Below, in pieces: positions 34,348-42,106 of a stretch of 42,534 nucleotides of DNA. The DNA comes from Lentisphaeria bacterium (GTDB lineage: Bacteria > Verrucomicrobiota > Lentisphaeria > Victivallales > UBA1829), in the NCBI GenBank assembly GCA_017541665.1, contig JAFXYP010000026.1:1-42534 (forward strand). The letters are read 5' to 3'. Numbering within the stretch: the first letter of the stretch is position 1; each line of letters begins with the position of its first letter. The translations under genes were made by a program, and so were the position numbers. The notes under the pieces were generated by a model. That model ran no database searches. It was not told the DNA's origin and was given only the letters and a program-made list of their open reading frames with translations.

Positions 34348-34472
34348 ATTCCACATCCCGTGTTTTTCGGAGATGACAGAGAATATCATGAGGGTATAAG
34401 TCGTTATTTAAAACAGCCCCCCTCTGTCCGATCAATCCTTACTTGTTTCATTCCGGGAAAGGAGCAGCCGCC

Positions 34473-35546
34473 ATGAAAAACAGCATCCATTTCAAATGGT
34501 TTTGCAGAAATCCGAGTTTCGTTCTGACCGCCGTCCTGATCGCGGCGATCCCGTCCGCCCTCCCGGCACAGATGGAGCAGACCCCCGAAAAACCGGCGCG
34601 CGACGAAGAAAAAGCTCCGACCGACCCGGACCACGGTTTCAACAACTTCGAGTCCTGGCTGGCGATGATGAACAACTCCGCGGTGCACTGGGACGAACCG
34701 ACCGACGGCACAAAGCATCCGCAAATATACATGACATCCGGGCATGACTACTCGTCGCCTGTCATGAACCGGGTGGAAAAATGGGAGAAAAGAGTCTCGA
34801 TTGTCATCTCCGCCGAAGTCGACAGGGAGGCGCTTTTCGAGATCGCCGGGAACAGGATCTACTACCGGCCGTTCCGGTCGAATCTTCCGGCTGGTGCGTC
34901 CGGCGAGGGTAAGATCGAATCCTTCGAGGGCTATTACCCGGTCAACGTCACGGTCAACGGGATGCGGTGGACCAACCTCCGCAAAGCCTTCGAACTGGAC
35001 TTCACCCCGAACCTGAAATCCCTCAACGGCGTGGGCATGGAGTCCGGCGACGTCTTGTTCCGATGCCGCTGCAGCGACGGGTACGGCCCCAGTCAGATCC
35101 GCCTGGTGATTGAGTTCAAAAACAAAGGACCGAAACCGGCTCCCATCCGCATCGACCTGTCCACTACCGCGGGGCAGAAACCGGAAATGGAAACGATGGA
35201 CCCCGCCGACTTCGAGGACGACCGGATCACCCTGGAGGGCATCATTGACGGAGAAGGAACCTTCATTTTCGAAGGGGATACGATCCAGTATCGGCACGGG
35301 CTTTTCGATCGCCCGGCCGCCGTGTCCGTCAACGGGAAACCGTGGGACGACCTGAGCAAGCCGTTCAAGCTCGATTCTCAGATCGGGACCGAACGCCCCG
35401 GGATCATGGAGCTGAAGGCCCGGAACCCCGTGAAACTGAACAGGATCAGCGACCGCCGGTTCGAACTGATTTTCAACGACACCGACAGTTCCTCCGCTTT
35501 TTACCACGTGACAGTCGCATCGAGGAAAAAGAACAAAACGAAATGA
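34473..35546 (+). CDS. Secreted protein with two related beta domains, unknown function
   Basis: 357 aa. The Sec signal peptide is about 1-33 (hydrophobic FVLTAVLIAAIPSALPAQ). An acidic linker is followed by two similar regions, about 108-216 and 251-350. Each contains a short VD/DGE strand pair (SAEVDREALFEIAGNRIYYR; IIDGEGTFIFEGDTIQYR), a VNG-W motif (VNGMRWTNL; VNGKPWDDL) and a final strand pair (IRLVIEFKN; RRFELIFND). Such VDG-xxxF-xxxxIxYxH units recur, from memory, in secreted proteins of Planctomycetes/Lentisphaerae, but I know no function. Start 34473 has GGGAAAGGAG upstream. The stop codon touches a tandem hairpin array that would form the 3'UTR. Confidence 0.75.
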   Translation: MKNSIHFKWFCRNPSFVLTAVLIAAIPSALPAQMEQTPEKPARDEEKAPTDPDHGFNNFESWLAMMNNSAVHWDEPTDGTKHPQIYMTSGHDYSSPVMNRVEKWEKRVSIVISAEVDREALFEIAGNRIYYRPFRSNLPAGASGEGKIESFEGYYPVNVTVNGMRWTNLRKAFELDFTPNLKSLNGVGMESGDVLFRCRCSDGYGPSQIRLVIEFKNKGPKPAPIRIDLSTTAGQKPEMETMDPADFEDDRITLEGIIDGEGTFIFEGDTIQYRHGLFDRPAAVSVNGKPWDDLSKPFKLDSQIGTERPGIMELKARNPVKLNRISDRRFELIFNDTDSSSAFYHVTVASRKKNKTK

Positions 35547-35892
35547 CACCGCAAGCGGTGATGATTCAATGCCGTGCTTCGCGACGGCACACCGCAAGCG
35601 GTGATGATTCAGTGCCGTGCTTCGCGACGGCACACCGCAAGCGGTGATGATTCAGTGCCGTGCTTCGCGACGGCACACCGCAAGCGGTGATGATTCAGTG
35701 CCGTGCTTCGCGACGGCACACCGCAAGCGGTAATGATTCAGTGCCATGTTTCTCTCGGGCACACCGCAAGCGGTAATGATTCAGTGCCATGTTTCTCTCG
35801 GGCACACCGCAAGCGGTGCTGATTCAGTGCCGTGCTTCGCGACGGCACACCGCAAGCGGTGCTGATTCAGTGCCCGGTTTATACTCGGGCGC
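35547..35892 (+). repeat. Tandem array of eight 43-bp hairpin-forming repeats
   Basis: Eight head-to-tail units start at 35548, 35591, 35634, 35677, 35720, 35763, 35806 and 35849, exactly 43 bp apart. Each unit holds hairpin A (ACCGC-AA-GCGGT), a TGATTCA-like linker, and hairpin B (GTGCCGT-loop-ACGGCAC). Units 5 and 6 carry a different B arm (GTGCC-loop-GGCAC), and unit 8 yet another (GTGCCCG with CGGGCGC). Pairing is kept although bases change. The period is not a multiple of three and ORFs through it change frame, so it is not coding. It begins one base after a stop codon and would be in the mRNA's 3'UTR. Confidence 0.9.
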
Positions 35893-35894
35893 AT

Positions 35895-35982
35895 GTGTCC
35901 GAGCGGAGCCGGACACTACCCGACACACTCCGTGTGTGCGCGAGCGAAGCCGCGCACTGCTTCAGTGGAGGCATCCGCCTCC
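35895..35982 (+). repeat. Run of five further consecutive hairpins after the 43-bp array
   Basis: Directly after the array come GTGTCCG/CGGACAC (35895-35916, loop AGCGGAGC), ACACAC/GTGTGT (35923-35937), TGCGCG/CGCGCA (35937-35956, loop AGCGAAGC), CACTG/CAGTG (35955-35967) and GGAGGC/GCCTCC (35967-35982). They touch or overlap by one or two bases. The sequence is therefore almost continuously base-paired for about 430 nt from 35548. Confidence 0.8.
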
Positions 35983-35990
35983 CTTTTTTT
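35967..35990 (+). terminator. Rho-independent terminator ending the hairpin array
   Basis: GGAGGC-ATCC-GCCTCC followed by C and seven T residues. It ends the transcript of the secreted protein gene and the repeats, and separates them from the small basic protein gene. Confidence 0.75.
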
Positions 35991-36011
35991 CGGGAAAATG
36001 ACGGTTGCGGC

Positions 36012-36039
36012 TTGCATTTTTCGAGAAATGAAGTATAGT
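36012..36039 (+). promoter_or_regulatory. Promoter of the small basic protein gene
   Basis: TTGCAT (36012-36017), 16-nt spacer, TATAGT (36034-36039), matching the layout before the AIDA-repeat gene (TTGCAT-16-TATACT). Confidence 0.7.
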
Positions 36040-36096
36040 ATTTAGTTACTTTTACGCGATACACATTCAACTAACTGATATAACGGAGATTTTGAA

Positions 36097-36255
36097 ATGT
36101 CCAAGCATCCCAGTCTGAAAGCCGCCGGACGCATCCGGAAACAGAGAAACGTCCTGAAGCGTTTCGAACGCATCAACATCCTCAAGCAGGACGGCCGCTG
36201 GCAGGAAGGCCAGAAAGTTCTCAGCGCTCTTCCCAAGACCAAACCCGAAGAGTAA
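36097..36255 (+). CDS. Small basic protein of the Verrucomicrobia/Chlamydiae type
   Basis: 52 aa, strongly basic. It starts MSKHPSLKAAGRIRKQRNVL and ends LPKTKPEE, with the core NVLKRFERINILKQDGRW. The pattern KRNVLKRFERI...W...LPKTKP is that of the TIGR04137-type small basic protein of the Verrucomicrobia/Chlamydiae/Lentisphaerae group. I recall the family as PVC-restricted and possibly linked to the ribosome; that memory is not checked here. It has its own promoter and a terminator 72 nt after the stop, as expected for an abundant small protein. CGGAG precedes the start by 9 nt. It is the strongest taxonomic marker in the window. Confidence 0.85.
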   Translation: MSKHPSLKAAGRIRKQRNVLKRFERINILKQDGRWQEGQKVLSALPKTKPEE

Positions 36256-36326
36256 GCCCGGAGCCGCCGCGCGCGGTTCGAACATCCCGGGTGCCGGTTC
36301 GCCGGAAACCGAGGATTCTGAGATCA

Positions 36327-36361
36327 GGGACGTCCCACCCAGGTGCGTCCCCGTTTTTTTT
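36327..36361 (+). terminator. Rho-independent terminator of the small basic protein gene
   Basis: GGGACG (36327-36332) pairs with CGTCCC (36346-36351), with a 13-nt loop, followed by eight T residues. It lies only 27 nt before the aconitase start codon, so aconitase needs a promoter hidden here or read-through. Confidence 0.8.
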
Positions 36362-36387
36362 ACACCTGAAATCGGAGATCAAAAGCA

Positions 36388-38334
36388 ATGGCAAAAGGAA
36401 CGGTCATTCAGAAAATCTTAGCGAACCATCTCGTATCCGGGAGCGGCGTCCCCGGCGAACCCGCGGCGATCCGCATCGACCAGACGCTGACGCAGGACGC
36501 CACCGGGACGATGGCCTACCTGGAACTTGAGGCGATGGGGACCGGCAAGGTGAAGACCGAGCTGTCCGTGTCCTACGTCGACCACAACATGCTCCAGATG
36601 GGGCCGGAGAATCCCAATGACCACCTCTATCTTCAGTCCGTCGCCGCCGCGCACGGCATCCGCTTCAGCCGCCCCGGCAACGGCATCTGCCACCAGGTCC
36701 ACCTCGAACGCTTCGGCGTCCCAGGCAAGACCCTGCTCGGCTCCGACTCCCACACCCCCACCGGAGGCGGCATCGGCATGATGGCAATCGGCGCGGGCGG
36801 CCTGGACGTCGCGCTCGCCATGGCGGGGAAGCCGTTCCGCCTCGCCTATCCGAAGATCATCGGCATCCACCTCACCGGCAAACTCCAGCCCTGGGTCGCC
36901 GCGAAGGACGTCATCCTGAAGGTCCTCAGCATCCTCACGACGAAGGGCAACGTCGGCTGCATGGTCGAGTATTTCGGACCCGGCGTCGCCACGCTCACCG
37001 TTCCCCAGCGCGCCACCATCACCAACATGGGCGCCGAACTCGGCGTGACCACCTCCGTCTTCCCCTCCGACGGCTGCACCCGCGCCTTCCTTGAGGCGCA
37101 GGGCCGCGGCTCCGTCTGGACCGAGCTCGTCGCCGATCCCGACGCCGAATACGACCGCGTGATCGACATCAACCTCTCCCACCTCGAGCCCATGGCCGCC
37201 TGCCCCTCCAGCCCGGACAACATCAGGACCGTCTCCGAACTCTCCGGCATGAAGGTCAACCAGGTCATCATCGGCTCCTGCACGAACAGCTCCTACCGCG
37301 ACCTCTCCATCGTCGCCGGAATGCTCAAGGGCCGCAAGGTCCATCCGAACGTCTCTCTCGACATCGCGCCCGGCAGCCGCCAGGTCCTCGCCATGCTCGC
37401 CGCAGACGGCAAGCTCGCGGACATCGTCGCCGCCGGGGCGCGCATCCTCGAATGCGGCTGCGGCCCCTGCATCGGACAGGGCCAGAGCCCGGCAAACGGC
37501 ACCGTCACGGTCCGCACGTTCAACCGCAACTTCCCCGGCCGCTCCGGCACCAAGGGCGACCAGTCCTACCTGGTCAGCCCGGAGACCGCCTGCGCCGCCG
37601 CTCTCACCGGCGAATTCACATCCCCGCTCGCGCTCGGATTCGAGTACCCGGTCTTCAAGGACCCGGAGACCTTCACGGTCGACGACTCCATGATCCTGCC
37701 GCCCGCCGACGATCCGGCCACCGTCGAAATCATCCGCAAGCCCACGATCGGCGCGCCGCCGAACTGTAAGCCGCTGCCGGAGAAGCTCGACGGCGTCGTG
37801 GTCATCAAGACCGGCGACAAGACCTCCACCGACGACATCATGCCCGCCGGCGCCTACCTCAAGTACCGCAGCAACATCCCCGAATACGCCAAGGCCGTCT
37901 TCGCCCAGACCAACGTCCCCGGCAAGCCAACCTTCGCCGAACGCGCCTCCGCCGTCCGCGACTCCGGCCGCCAGGCCGTCATCGTCGGCCGCGACAGCTT
38001 CGGACAGGGCTCCAGCCGCGAACATGCCGCGATCTGCCCGATGTACCTCGGCGTGAAGGCCGTCATCGCCATCGCCATCGAGCGCATCATCCGCGCCAAC
38101 ATGATCAACTTCGGCATCCTGCCGCTCACGTTCGCGAACCCCGCCGACTACGACCGGATCGACCCGGAGGACACCGTCGAGATCGCCGACCTCCGCAAGG
38201 CCGTGCAGGAAAGTTCGATCTCGGCCACCGTGAAGAAGCCGGGCGGGGAATCCTTCCGCATCATGCTGAACCTGAACGTCTCCGACGAGGACCGCGTGAT
38301 CCTGACCGCCGGGGGCCGTCTGAATGTGAAGTGA
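36388..38334 (+). CDS. Aconitate hydratase (short monomeric bacterial form)
   Basis: [4Fe-4S] lyase-type enzyme interconverting citrate and isocitrate; cytoplasmic, 648 aa. Cluster ligands are visible as Cys298 (GSCTNS) and Cys358 and Cys361 (GCGPCIG). The substrate-binding SDSHTPTGGG lies near residue 120, and the swivelling domain with GRDSFGQGSSREHA lies near 535. This shorter form resembles the mitochondrial-type/putative bacterial aconitases of about 640-650 aa rather than the 890-aa AcnA; 3-isopropylmalate dehydratase large subunit plus small subunit fusion is a less likely alternative. GGAG precedes the start by 9 nt. A hairpin and speA follow. Confidence 0.9.
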   Translation: MAKGTVIQKILANHLVSGSGVPGEPAAIRIDQTLTQDATGTMAYLELEAMGTGKVKTELSVSYVDHNMLQMGPENPNDHLYLQSVAAAHGIRFSRPGNGICHQVHLERFGVPGKTLLGSDSHTPTGGGIGMMAIGAGGLDVALAMAGKPFRLAYPKIIGIHLTGKLQPWVAAKDVILKVLSILTTKGNVGCMVEYFGPGVATLTVPQRATITNMGAELGVTTSVFPSDGCTRAFLEAQGRGSVWTELVADPDAEYDRVIDINLSHLEPMAACPSSPDNIRTVSELSGMKVNQVIIGSCTNSSYRDLSIVAGMLKGRKVHPNVSLDIAPGSRQVLAMLAADGKLADIVAAGARILECGCGPCIGQGQSPANGTVTVRTFNRNFPGRSGTKGDQSYLVSPETACAAALTGEFTSPLALGFEYPVFKDPETFTVDDSMILPPADDPATVEIIRKPTIGAPPNCKPLPEKLDGVVVIKTGDKTSTDDIMPAGAYLKYRSNIPEYAKAVFAQTNVPGKPTFAERASAVRDSGRQAVIVGRDSFGQGSSREHAAICPMYLGVKAVIAIAIERIIRANMINFGILPLTFANPADYDRIDPEDTVEIADLRKAVQESSISATVKKPGGESFRIMLNLNVSDEDRVILTAGGRLNVK

Positions 38335-38436
38335 GGCACCGCCGATTCGAATAGCAACCCACGCGTGCGGCGTCCGCGCCCCGAAAAAACACGGACCCCA
38401 GGACGCCCGCGCGGCTGACAAATAACCACATGTTTT

Positions 38437-38459
38437 CCGGCCGTTTCGGCCGGATTTTC
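38437..38459 (+). terminator. Hairpin between aconitase and speA, possible terminator or attenuator
   Basis: TCCGGCCG-TTT-CGGCCGGA forms a perfect 8-bp stem followed by only four T. It ends 14 nt before the speA start codon, close to its ribosome-binding site, so it could end the aconitase transcript or influence speA translation. Confidence 0.5.
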
Positions 38460-38472
38460 CGAGGGTGCGGGA

Positions 38473-40395
38473 ATGAACGTCAAAAAAGACAAATTCGAAC
38501 ACTGGTCGGCGGAGGATTCCGCCACGCTCTACGGCATCAACGACTGGGGAGCCGGATATTTCCACGTCAACGAGAAGGGCGAACTCACGATTTCGCCGAA
38601 CCCTGGCAAGGACACTCCGGCGGTCAGCCTGCCCGACATCGTGCACGGCATCCTGGAGCGCGGCATGAACATGCCCGTGCTCATCCGCGTCAGCAACATC
38701 CTGGAATCCCGCATCAACCAGCTTCATGCGAGCTTCCGCAAGGCCATCGAGCAGACCAAGTACCAGGGGCAGTACAAGGGCGTCTTCCCCATCAAGGTCA
38801 ATCAGCAGCAGCAGGTCGTGCAGGACATCTCCCGCTACGGCCGCGAGTTCCACCACGGCCTCGAAGCCGGCAGCAAGGCCGAGCTCATCGCCGCACTCGG
38901 CACGCTCCACGACCCGGACGCGTGCATCGTCTGCAACGGATACAAGGACGAGGAGTTCATCGACCTCGCCCTGTTCGCCTCCATGCTCGGATACCGGTGC
39001 ATCCTCGTCATCGAAATGCCCAGCGAACTCGACGTCATCATCGAACGCAGCCGCATGCTGAAAGTCAAGCCCATGATCGGCGTCCGCATGAAGCTCTCCA
39101 CGCGCGCCGGCGGCAAGTGGACCGAATCCGGCGGCGACCGCAGCGTCTTCGGACTGAACACAGCCCAGCTCATGGAGCTCGTCGACCACCTGAAAGACGA
39201 AGAGATGCTCGACTGCCTCCGCCTCCTCCACTACCACATCGGCTCCCAGATCCCGAACATCCGCGACATCCGTTCCGGTGTCCAGGAGGCCAGCCGCGTC
39301 TACATCGGGCTCGCACAGGAAGGCGCCCCGATGGGCTACCTCGACCTCGGCGGCGGCCTCGCCGTCGACTACGACGGATCCCACACAAACTACCAGCACA
39401 GCCGCAACTACACCATCGACGAATACTGCGTCGACATCATCGAGACCGTCGGCGAACTCCTCACCGAGGCGAACGTCCCCCATCCCGACATCATCACCGA
39501 GTCCGGCCGCGCCACAGTCGCCTATTCCTCCATCCTGCTCTTCAACGTCCTGGACGTCGCACGCTTCGACCCGGTCACCATCCCCGACAGGATCCCCGAG
39601 AACGCGCACGACCTCACCAAGGACCTGATGAACATCCTTTCCAACATCAACCAGAAGAACCTGCAGGAGTTCTTCCACGACGCCATCTACAACCGCGACG
39701 AACTCCGCCTCCTCTTCAAGAACGGCCGCATCTCCCTCCGCGAACGCGCCCTCGTCGAATCCGCATTCTGGCACATCATGGCAGTCGCGAACAAGGAAGT
39801 CCAGAAGCTCTCCTACGTCCCGGACGAATTCGAGGACCTCGACGCCCAGCTCGCCGACATCTACTACGCCAACTTCAGCGTCTTCCAGTCGCTCCCCGAC
39901 TCCTGGGCCATCCACCAGGTCTTCCCCATCGTACCCATCCACCGACTCAACGAGCGCCCCACGCGCAGCGGCATCCTCTCCGACATCACCTGCGACTGCG
40001 ACGGCAAGGTCGACAAGTTCGTGGACCTGCACGACGAACTCCACACGCTCCCGCTCCACGAGCTCAAGCCCGACGAGGAATACTACCTCGGCGTCTTCCT
40101 GGTCGGAGCCTACCAGGAGACCCTCGGCGACCTTCACAACCTCCTCGGCGACACCAACGTCGTCAGCATCACCATCGCCCCGGACGGTCATTTCGACATC
40201 GACAAGGAGATCGAGGGCGACTCCGTCGGCGACGTCCTATCCTACGTCGAATACGACGCAAAGGAGCTCGTCACCTTCTTCCGCAGCGTCGCCGAACGTG
40301 CGGTCCGCAAGAAAATGATCACTCCCGCCCAGCGAAAGACCATCACGAACGCATTCGAGGACGGCATTCGCGGCTACACTTACTTTGAACGTTGA
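38473..40395 (+). CDS. speA: Biosynthetic arginine decarboxylase
   Basis: PLP-dependent fold-III decarboxylase making agmatine from arginine, the first step of polyamine synthesis by this route. It is 640 aa, typical of SpeA. The PLP Lys is Lys108 in GVFPIKVNQQ. The glycine-rich phosphate motif YLDLGGGLAVDYDG lies near 295, and CDCDGK is near the C-terminus. GAGGGTGCGGGA before the ATG is the likely ribosome-binding site. The stop overlaps a GTTGACGAAAGGAG stretch that serves the next gene 17 nt downstream, so the two polyamine genes are co-translated. Confidence 0.95.
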   Translation: MNVKKDKFEHWSAEDSATLYGINDWGAGYFHVNEKGELTISPNPGKDTPAVSLPDIVHGILERGMNMPVLIRVSNILESRINQLHASFRKAIEQTKYQGQYKGVFPIKVNQQQQVVQDISRYGREFHHGLEAGSKAELIAALGTLHDPDACIVCNGYKDEEFIDLALFASMLGYRCILVIEMPSELDVIIERSRMLKVKPMIGVRMKLSTRAGGKWTESGGDRSVFGLNTAQLMELVDHLKDEEMLDCLRLLHYHIGSQIPNIRDIRSGVQEASRVYIGLAQEGAPMGYLDLGGGLAVDYDGSHTNYQHSRNYTIDEYCVDIIETVGELLTEANVPHPDIITESGRATVAYSSILLFNVLDVARFDPVTIPDRIPENAHDLTKDLMNILSNINQKNLQEFFHDAIYNRDELRLLFKNGRISLRERALVESAFWHIMAVANKEVQKLSYVPDEFEDLDAQLADIYYANFSVFQSLPDSWAIHQVFPIVPIHRLNERPTRSGILSDITCDCDGKVDKFVDLHDELHTLPLHELKPDEEYYLGVFLVGAYQETLGDLHNLLGDTNVVSITIAPDGHFDIDKEIEGDSVGDVLSYVEYDAKELVTFFRSVAERAVRKKMITPAQRKTITNAFEDGIRGYTYFER

Positions 40396-40412
40396 CGAAA
40401 GGAGATCCCACC

Positions 40413-41594
40413 ATGTCCAGAGTCCTGATCATCGGAGCCGGCGGCGTCGCGACTGTCGCCGCACACAAATGCGTCCAGGCGTCGGACGTCTTCACCGACA
40501 TCATGATCGCCAGCCGCACGGAATCCAGATGCAAGAAGCTCGCGGCCGCACTGAAGCGCCCCGTGCAGACCGCGCAGGTCGACGCCGACAACGTCCCGCA
40601 GCTTGTCGAGCTCATCAAGTCGTTCCGCCCCGACGTGGTCCTGAACCTCGCCCTGCCGTACCAGGACCTTCATATCATGGACGCCTGCCTCGAGACCGGC
40701 GTGGACTACGTCGACGCCGCCAACTACGAGCCGCCGGACGTCGCGCACTTCGAGTACAGCTGGCAGTGGGCGTACCGTGACCGTTTCCGCGAGAGGGGCA
40801 TCACAGCCCTGCTCGGCAGCGGGTTCGACCCAGGCGTCTCCAACGTCTACACCGCGTGGGAAAAGCAGTATTTCGACGTGATCGACACGCTCGACATCAT
40901 CGACTGCAACGCGGGCGACAACGGACAGGCGTTCGCCACCAACTTCAACCCGGAGATCAACATCCGCGAGGTCACCGCAAAGGGTAAATACTACAAGGAC
41001 GGCCAGTTCATCGAGACCGAGCCGCTTGAGTTCTCCAAGATGTTTGATTTCCCCGCCGGGATCGGTCCGAAGAAGATCTACCTGCTCTGGCACGAGGAGC
41101 TCGAATCCCTCGCCCCGTACCTGAAACCGTACGGACTCAAGGAGGCGCGCTTCTGGATGACATTCTCCGACAACTACATCAAACACCTCGAAGTGCTCCA
41201 GGACGTCGGCATGACCCGCATCGACCCGGTCATGTACGAGGGACATGAGATCATCCCGCTCCAGTTCCTGAAGGCCCTCCTCCCCGATCCCGCCTCCCTC
41301 GGCCCGCTCACCAGGGGCAAGACCTGCATCGGCTGCCTCCTGCAGGGCTCCAAGGACGGCAAGCCCGTCAAGCGCTTCGTGTACAACGTCTGCGACCACG
41401 AGGAATCCTTCCGCGAGACCGGCGCGCAGGCCGTCTCCTACACGACCGGCGTCCCCGCCATGATCGGCGCCATGATGCTCGCCACCGGCACCTGGAAGGG
41501 CCCCGGCGTCTTCAATATGGAGGAATTCGATCCCGCCCCGTTCATGCAGAAGCTCAACGAGTACGGCCTCCCCTGGGAAGAGATCGTGTACTGA
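40413..41594 (+). CDS. Carboxynorspermidine/carboxyspermidine dehydrogenase (saccharopine dehydrogenase family)
   Basis: A 393-aa NADPH-dependent reductase that condenses putrescine (or diaminopropane) with aspartate semialdehyde, giving carboxyspermidine (or carboxynorspermidine). The N-terminal Rossmann fold reads SRVLIIGAGGVATVAAHKC. The substrate domain carries LGSGFDPGVSNVY, IDCNAGDNGQAFATNFNPEI and the C-terminal TTGVPAMIGAMML. Family assignment (CANSDH rather than Lys9/saccharopine dehydrogenase) rests on length and on the adjacent speA. An in-frame ATG 21 nt upstream is weaker than 40413, which follows GAAAGGAG. The decarboxylase NspC and agmatine-to-putrescine enzymes are not in the window. 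Confidence 0.9.
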   Translation: MSRVLIIGAGGVATVAAHKCVQASDVFTDIMIASRTESRCKKLAAALKRPVQTAQVDADNVPQLVELIKSFRPDVVLNLALPYQDLHIMDACLETGVDYVDAANYEPPDVAHFEYSWQWAYRDRFRERGITALLGSGFDPGVSNVYTAWEKQYFDVIDTLDIIDCNAGDNGQAFATNFNPEINIREVTAKGKYYKDGQFIETEPLEFSKMFDFPAGIGPKKIYLLWHEELESLAPYLKPYGLKEARFWMTFSDNYIKHLEVLQDVGMTRIDPVMYEGHEIIPLQFLKALLPDPASLGPLTRGKTCIGCLLQGSKDGKPVKRFVYNVCDHEESFRETGAQAVSYTTGVPAMIGAMMLATGTWKGPGVFNMEEFDPAPFMQKLNEYGLPWEEIVY

Positions 41595-41607
41595 TCCGCA
41601 ACTCATC

Positions 41608-41646
41608 CGGGACGGTTTCCGAACAGGAGCCGTCCCGTTCTTTCTG
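41608..41646 (+). terminator. Rho-independent terminator of speA-CANSDH
   Basis: CGGGACGG (41608-41615) pairs with CCGTCCCG (41630-41637), with a 14-nt loop, then TTCTTTCT. It lies 14 nt behind the stop. Confidence 0.88.
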
Positions 41647-41663
41647 CATCGACCTTCTTTCAT

Positions 41664-41680
41664 GCACGAGCGAAGCCGCA
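41664..41680. repeat. Solitary partial copy of a hairpin motif from the 35.9-kb array
   Basis: GCACGAGCGAAGCCGCA differs from the hairpin at 35938-35956 (GCGCGAGCGAAGCCGCGCA) only in its arms. It keeps the loop region CGAGCGAAGCCGC and short complementary ends. It looks like a decayed or separate copy of the same element. Confidence 0.55.
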
Positions 41681-41711
41681 TTCCTGATCTGCACTGTTTA
41701 TGGTGGCGACA

Positions 41712-41822
41712 ATGAAACGCAAGACGAAAATCCCGGAAAATATCTGGAATCTGCTCGGCACGGCAGCGATCATCGCCTGCCTCATCCTTGCCGCCGTCGC
41801 ATTGCTCAAATCCTTCCGATGA
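41712..41822 (+). CDS. Possible 36-aa single-pass membrane protein
   Basis: A small ORF: basic start MKRKTKIPENIW, a strongly hydrophobic helix (about residues 13-31, Ala/Ile/Leu-rich) and a short tail LLKSFR. ATGGTGG lies just upstream; an in-frame ATG at 41700 would add four residues. It lies behind the polyamine terminator with no recognised family. Composition is typical of real small membrane proteins, but chance is possible at this length. Confidence 0.4.
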   Translation: MKRKTKIPENIWNLLGTAAIIACLILAAVALLKSFR

Positions 41823-42059
41823 TCTTCTTCCACCAGCCTATTCTGTGAGTCCGGACGAAGCACGGCACGGTATCAGCTTTGAAATAGCGCCTTTCCTTTT
41901 TCCCTGTCAGAATTCATCGAAGCGTCACTTCACTTGTCAAGGCAAATGCACGGTTGTCAGACTAAAGGCCCTCTGCTTGATTCCGCCCCGTGCGTTTACT
42001 TTTTCAAATGGCAGAATTCATCGAAGGAACCTTTTTTCGAACTTTTTTTCCTTTTGAGT
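41823..42059. other. Non-coding, A+T-richer region before the tRNA gene, with a direct repeat
   Basis: I see no convincing gene. CAGAATTCATCGAAG occurs twice in the same orientation (41908-41922 and 42012-42026), 104 bp apart. T tracts precede the tRNA promoter. Confidence 0.55.
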
Positions 42060-42087
42060 TTGACTTCCCTCGAAATGATGCTATATT
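42060..42087 (+). promoter_or_regulatory. Promoter of tRNA-Ala
   Basis: TTGACT (42060-42065), 16-nt spacer, TATATT (42082-42087), 20 nt before the tRNA 5' end. Confidence 0.7.
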
Positions 42088-42106
42088 AAATGAACACACC
42101 TGATTT

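Noticed and set aside
34374..34418. Promoter ATGACA-16-TATAAG before the secreted protein gene
   Set aside because: The -35 box is poor and only partly matches the promoter classes seen elsewhere; not strong enough to list.
35548..35892. CRISPR array
   Set aside because: Repeats are directly adjacent without unique spacers, each repeat contains two separate palindromes, and no cas genes are nearby.
35789..36038. Open frames through the repeat array read as small repeat proteins
   Set aside because: A 43-bp period shifts frame each unit, residues are low-complexity, and there is no ribosome-binding site.
36418..40191. A 1257-aa open frame on the minus strand opposite aconitase and speA
   Set aside because: Spans two recognisable genes on the other strand and has no domain; it reflects absence of stop codons in GC-rich antisense DNA.
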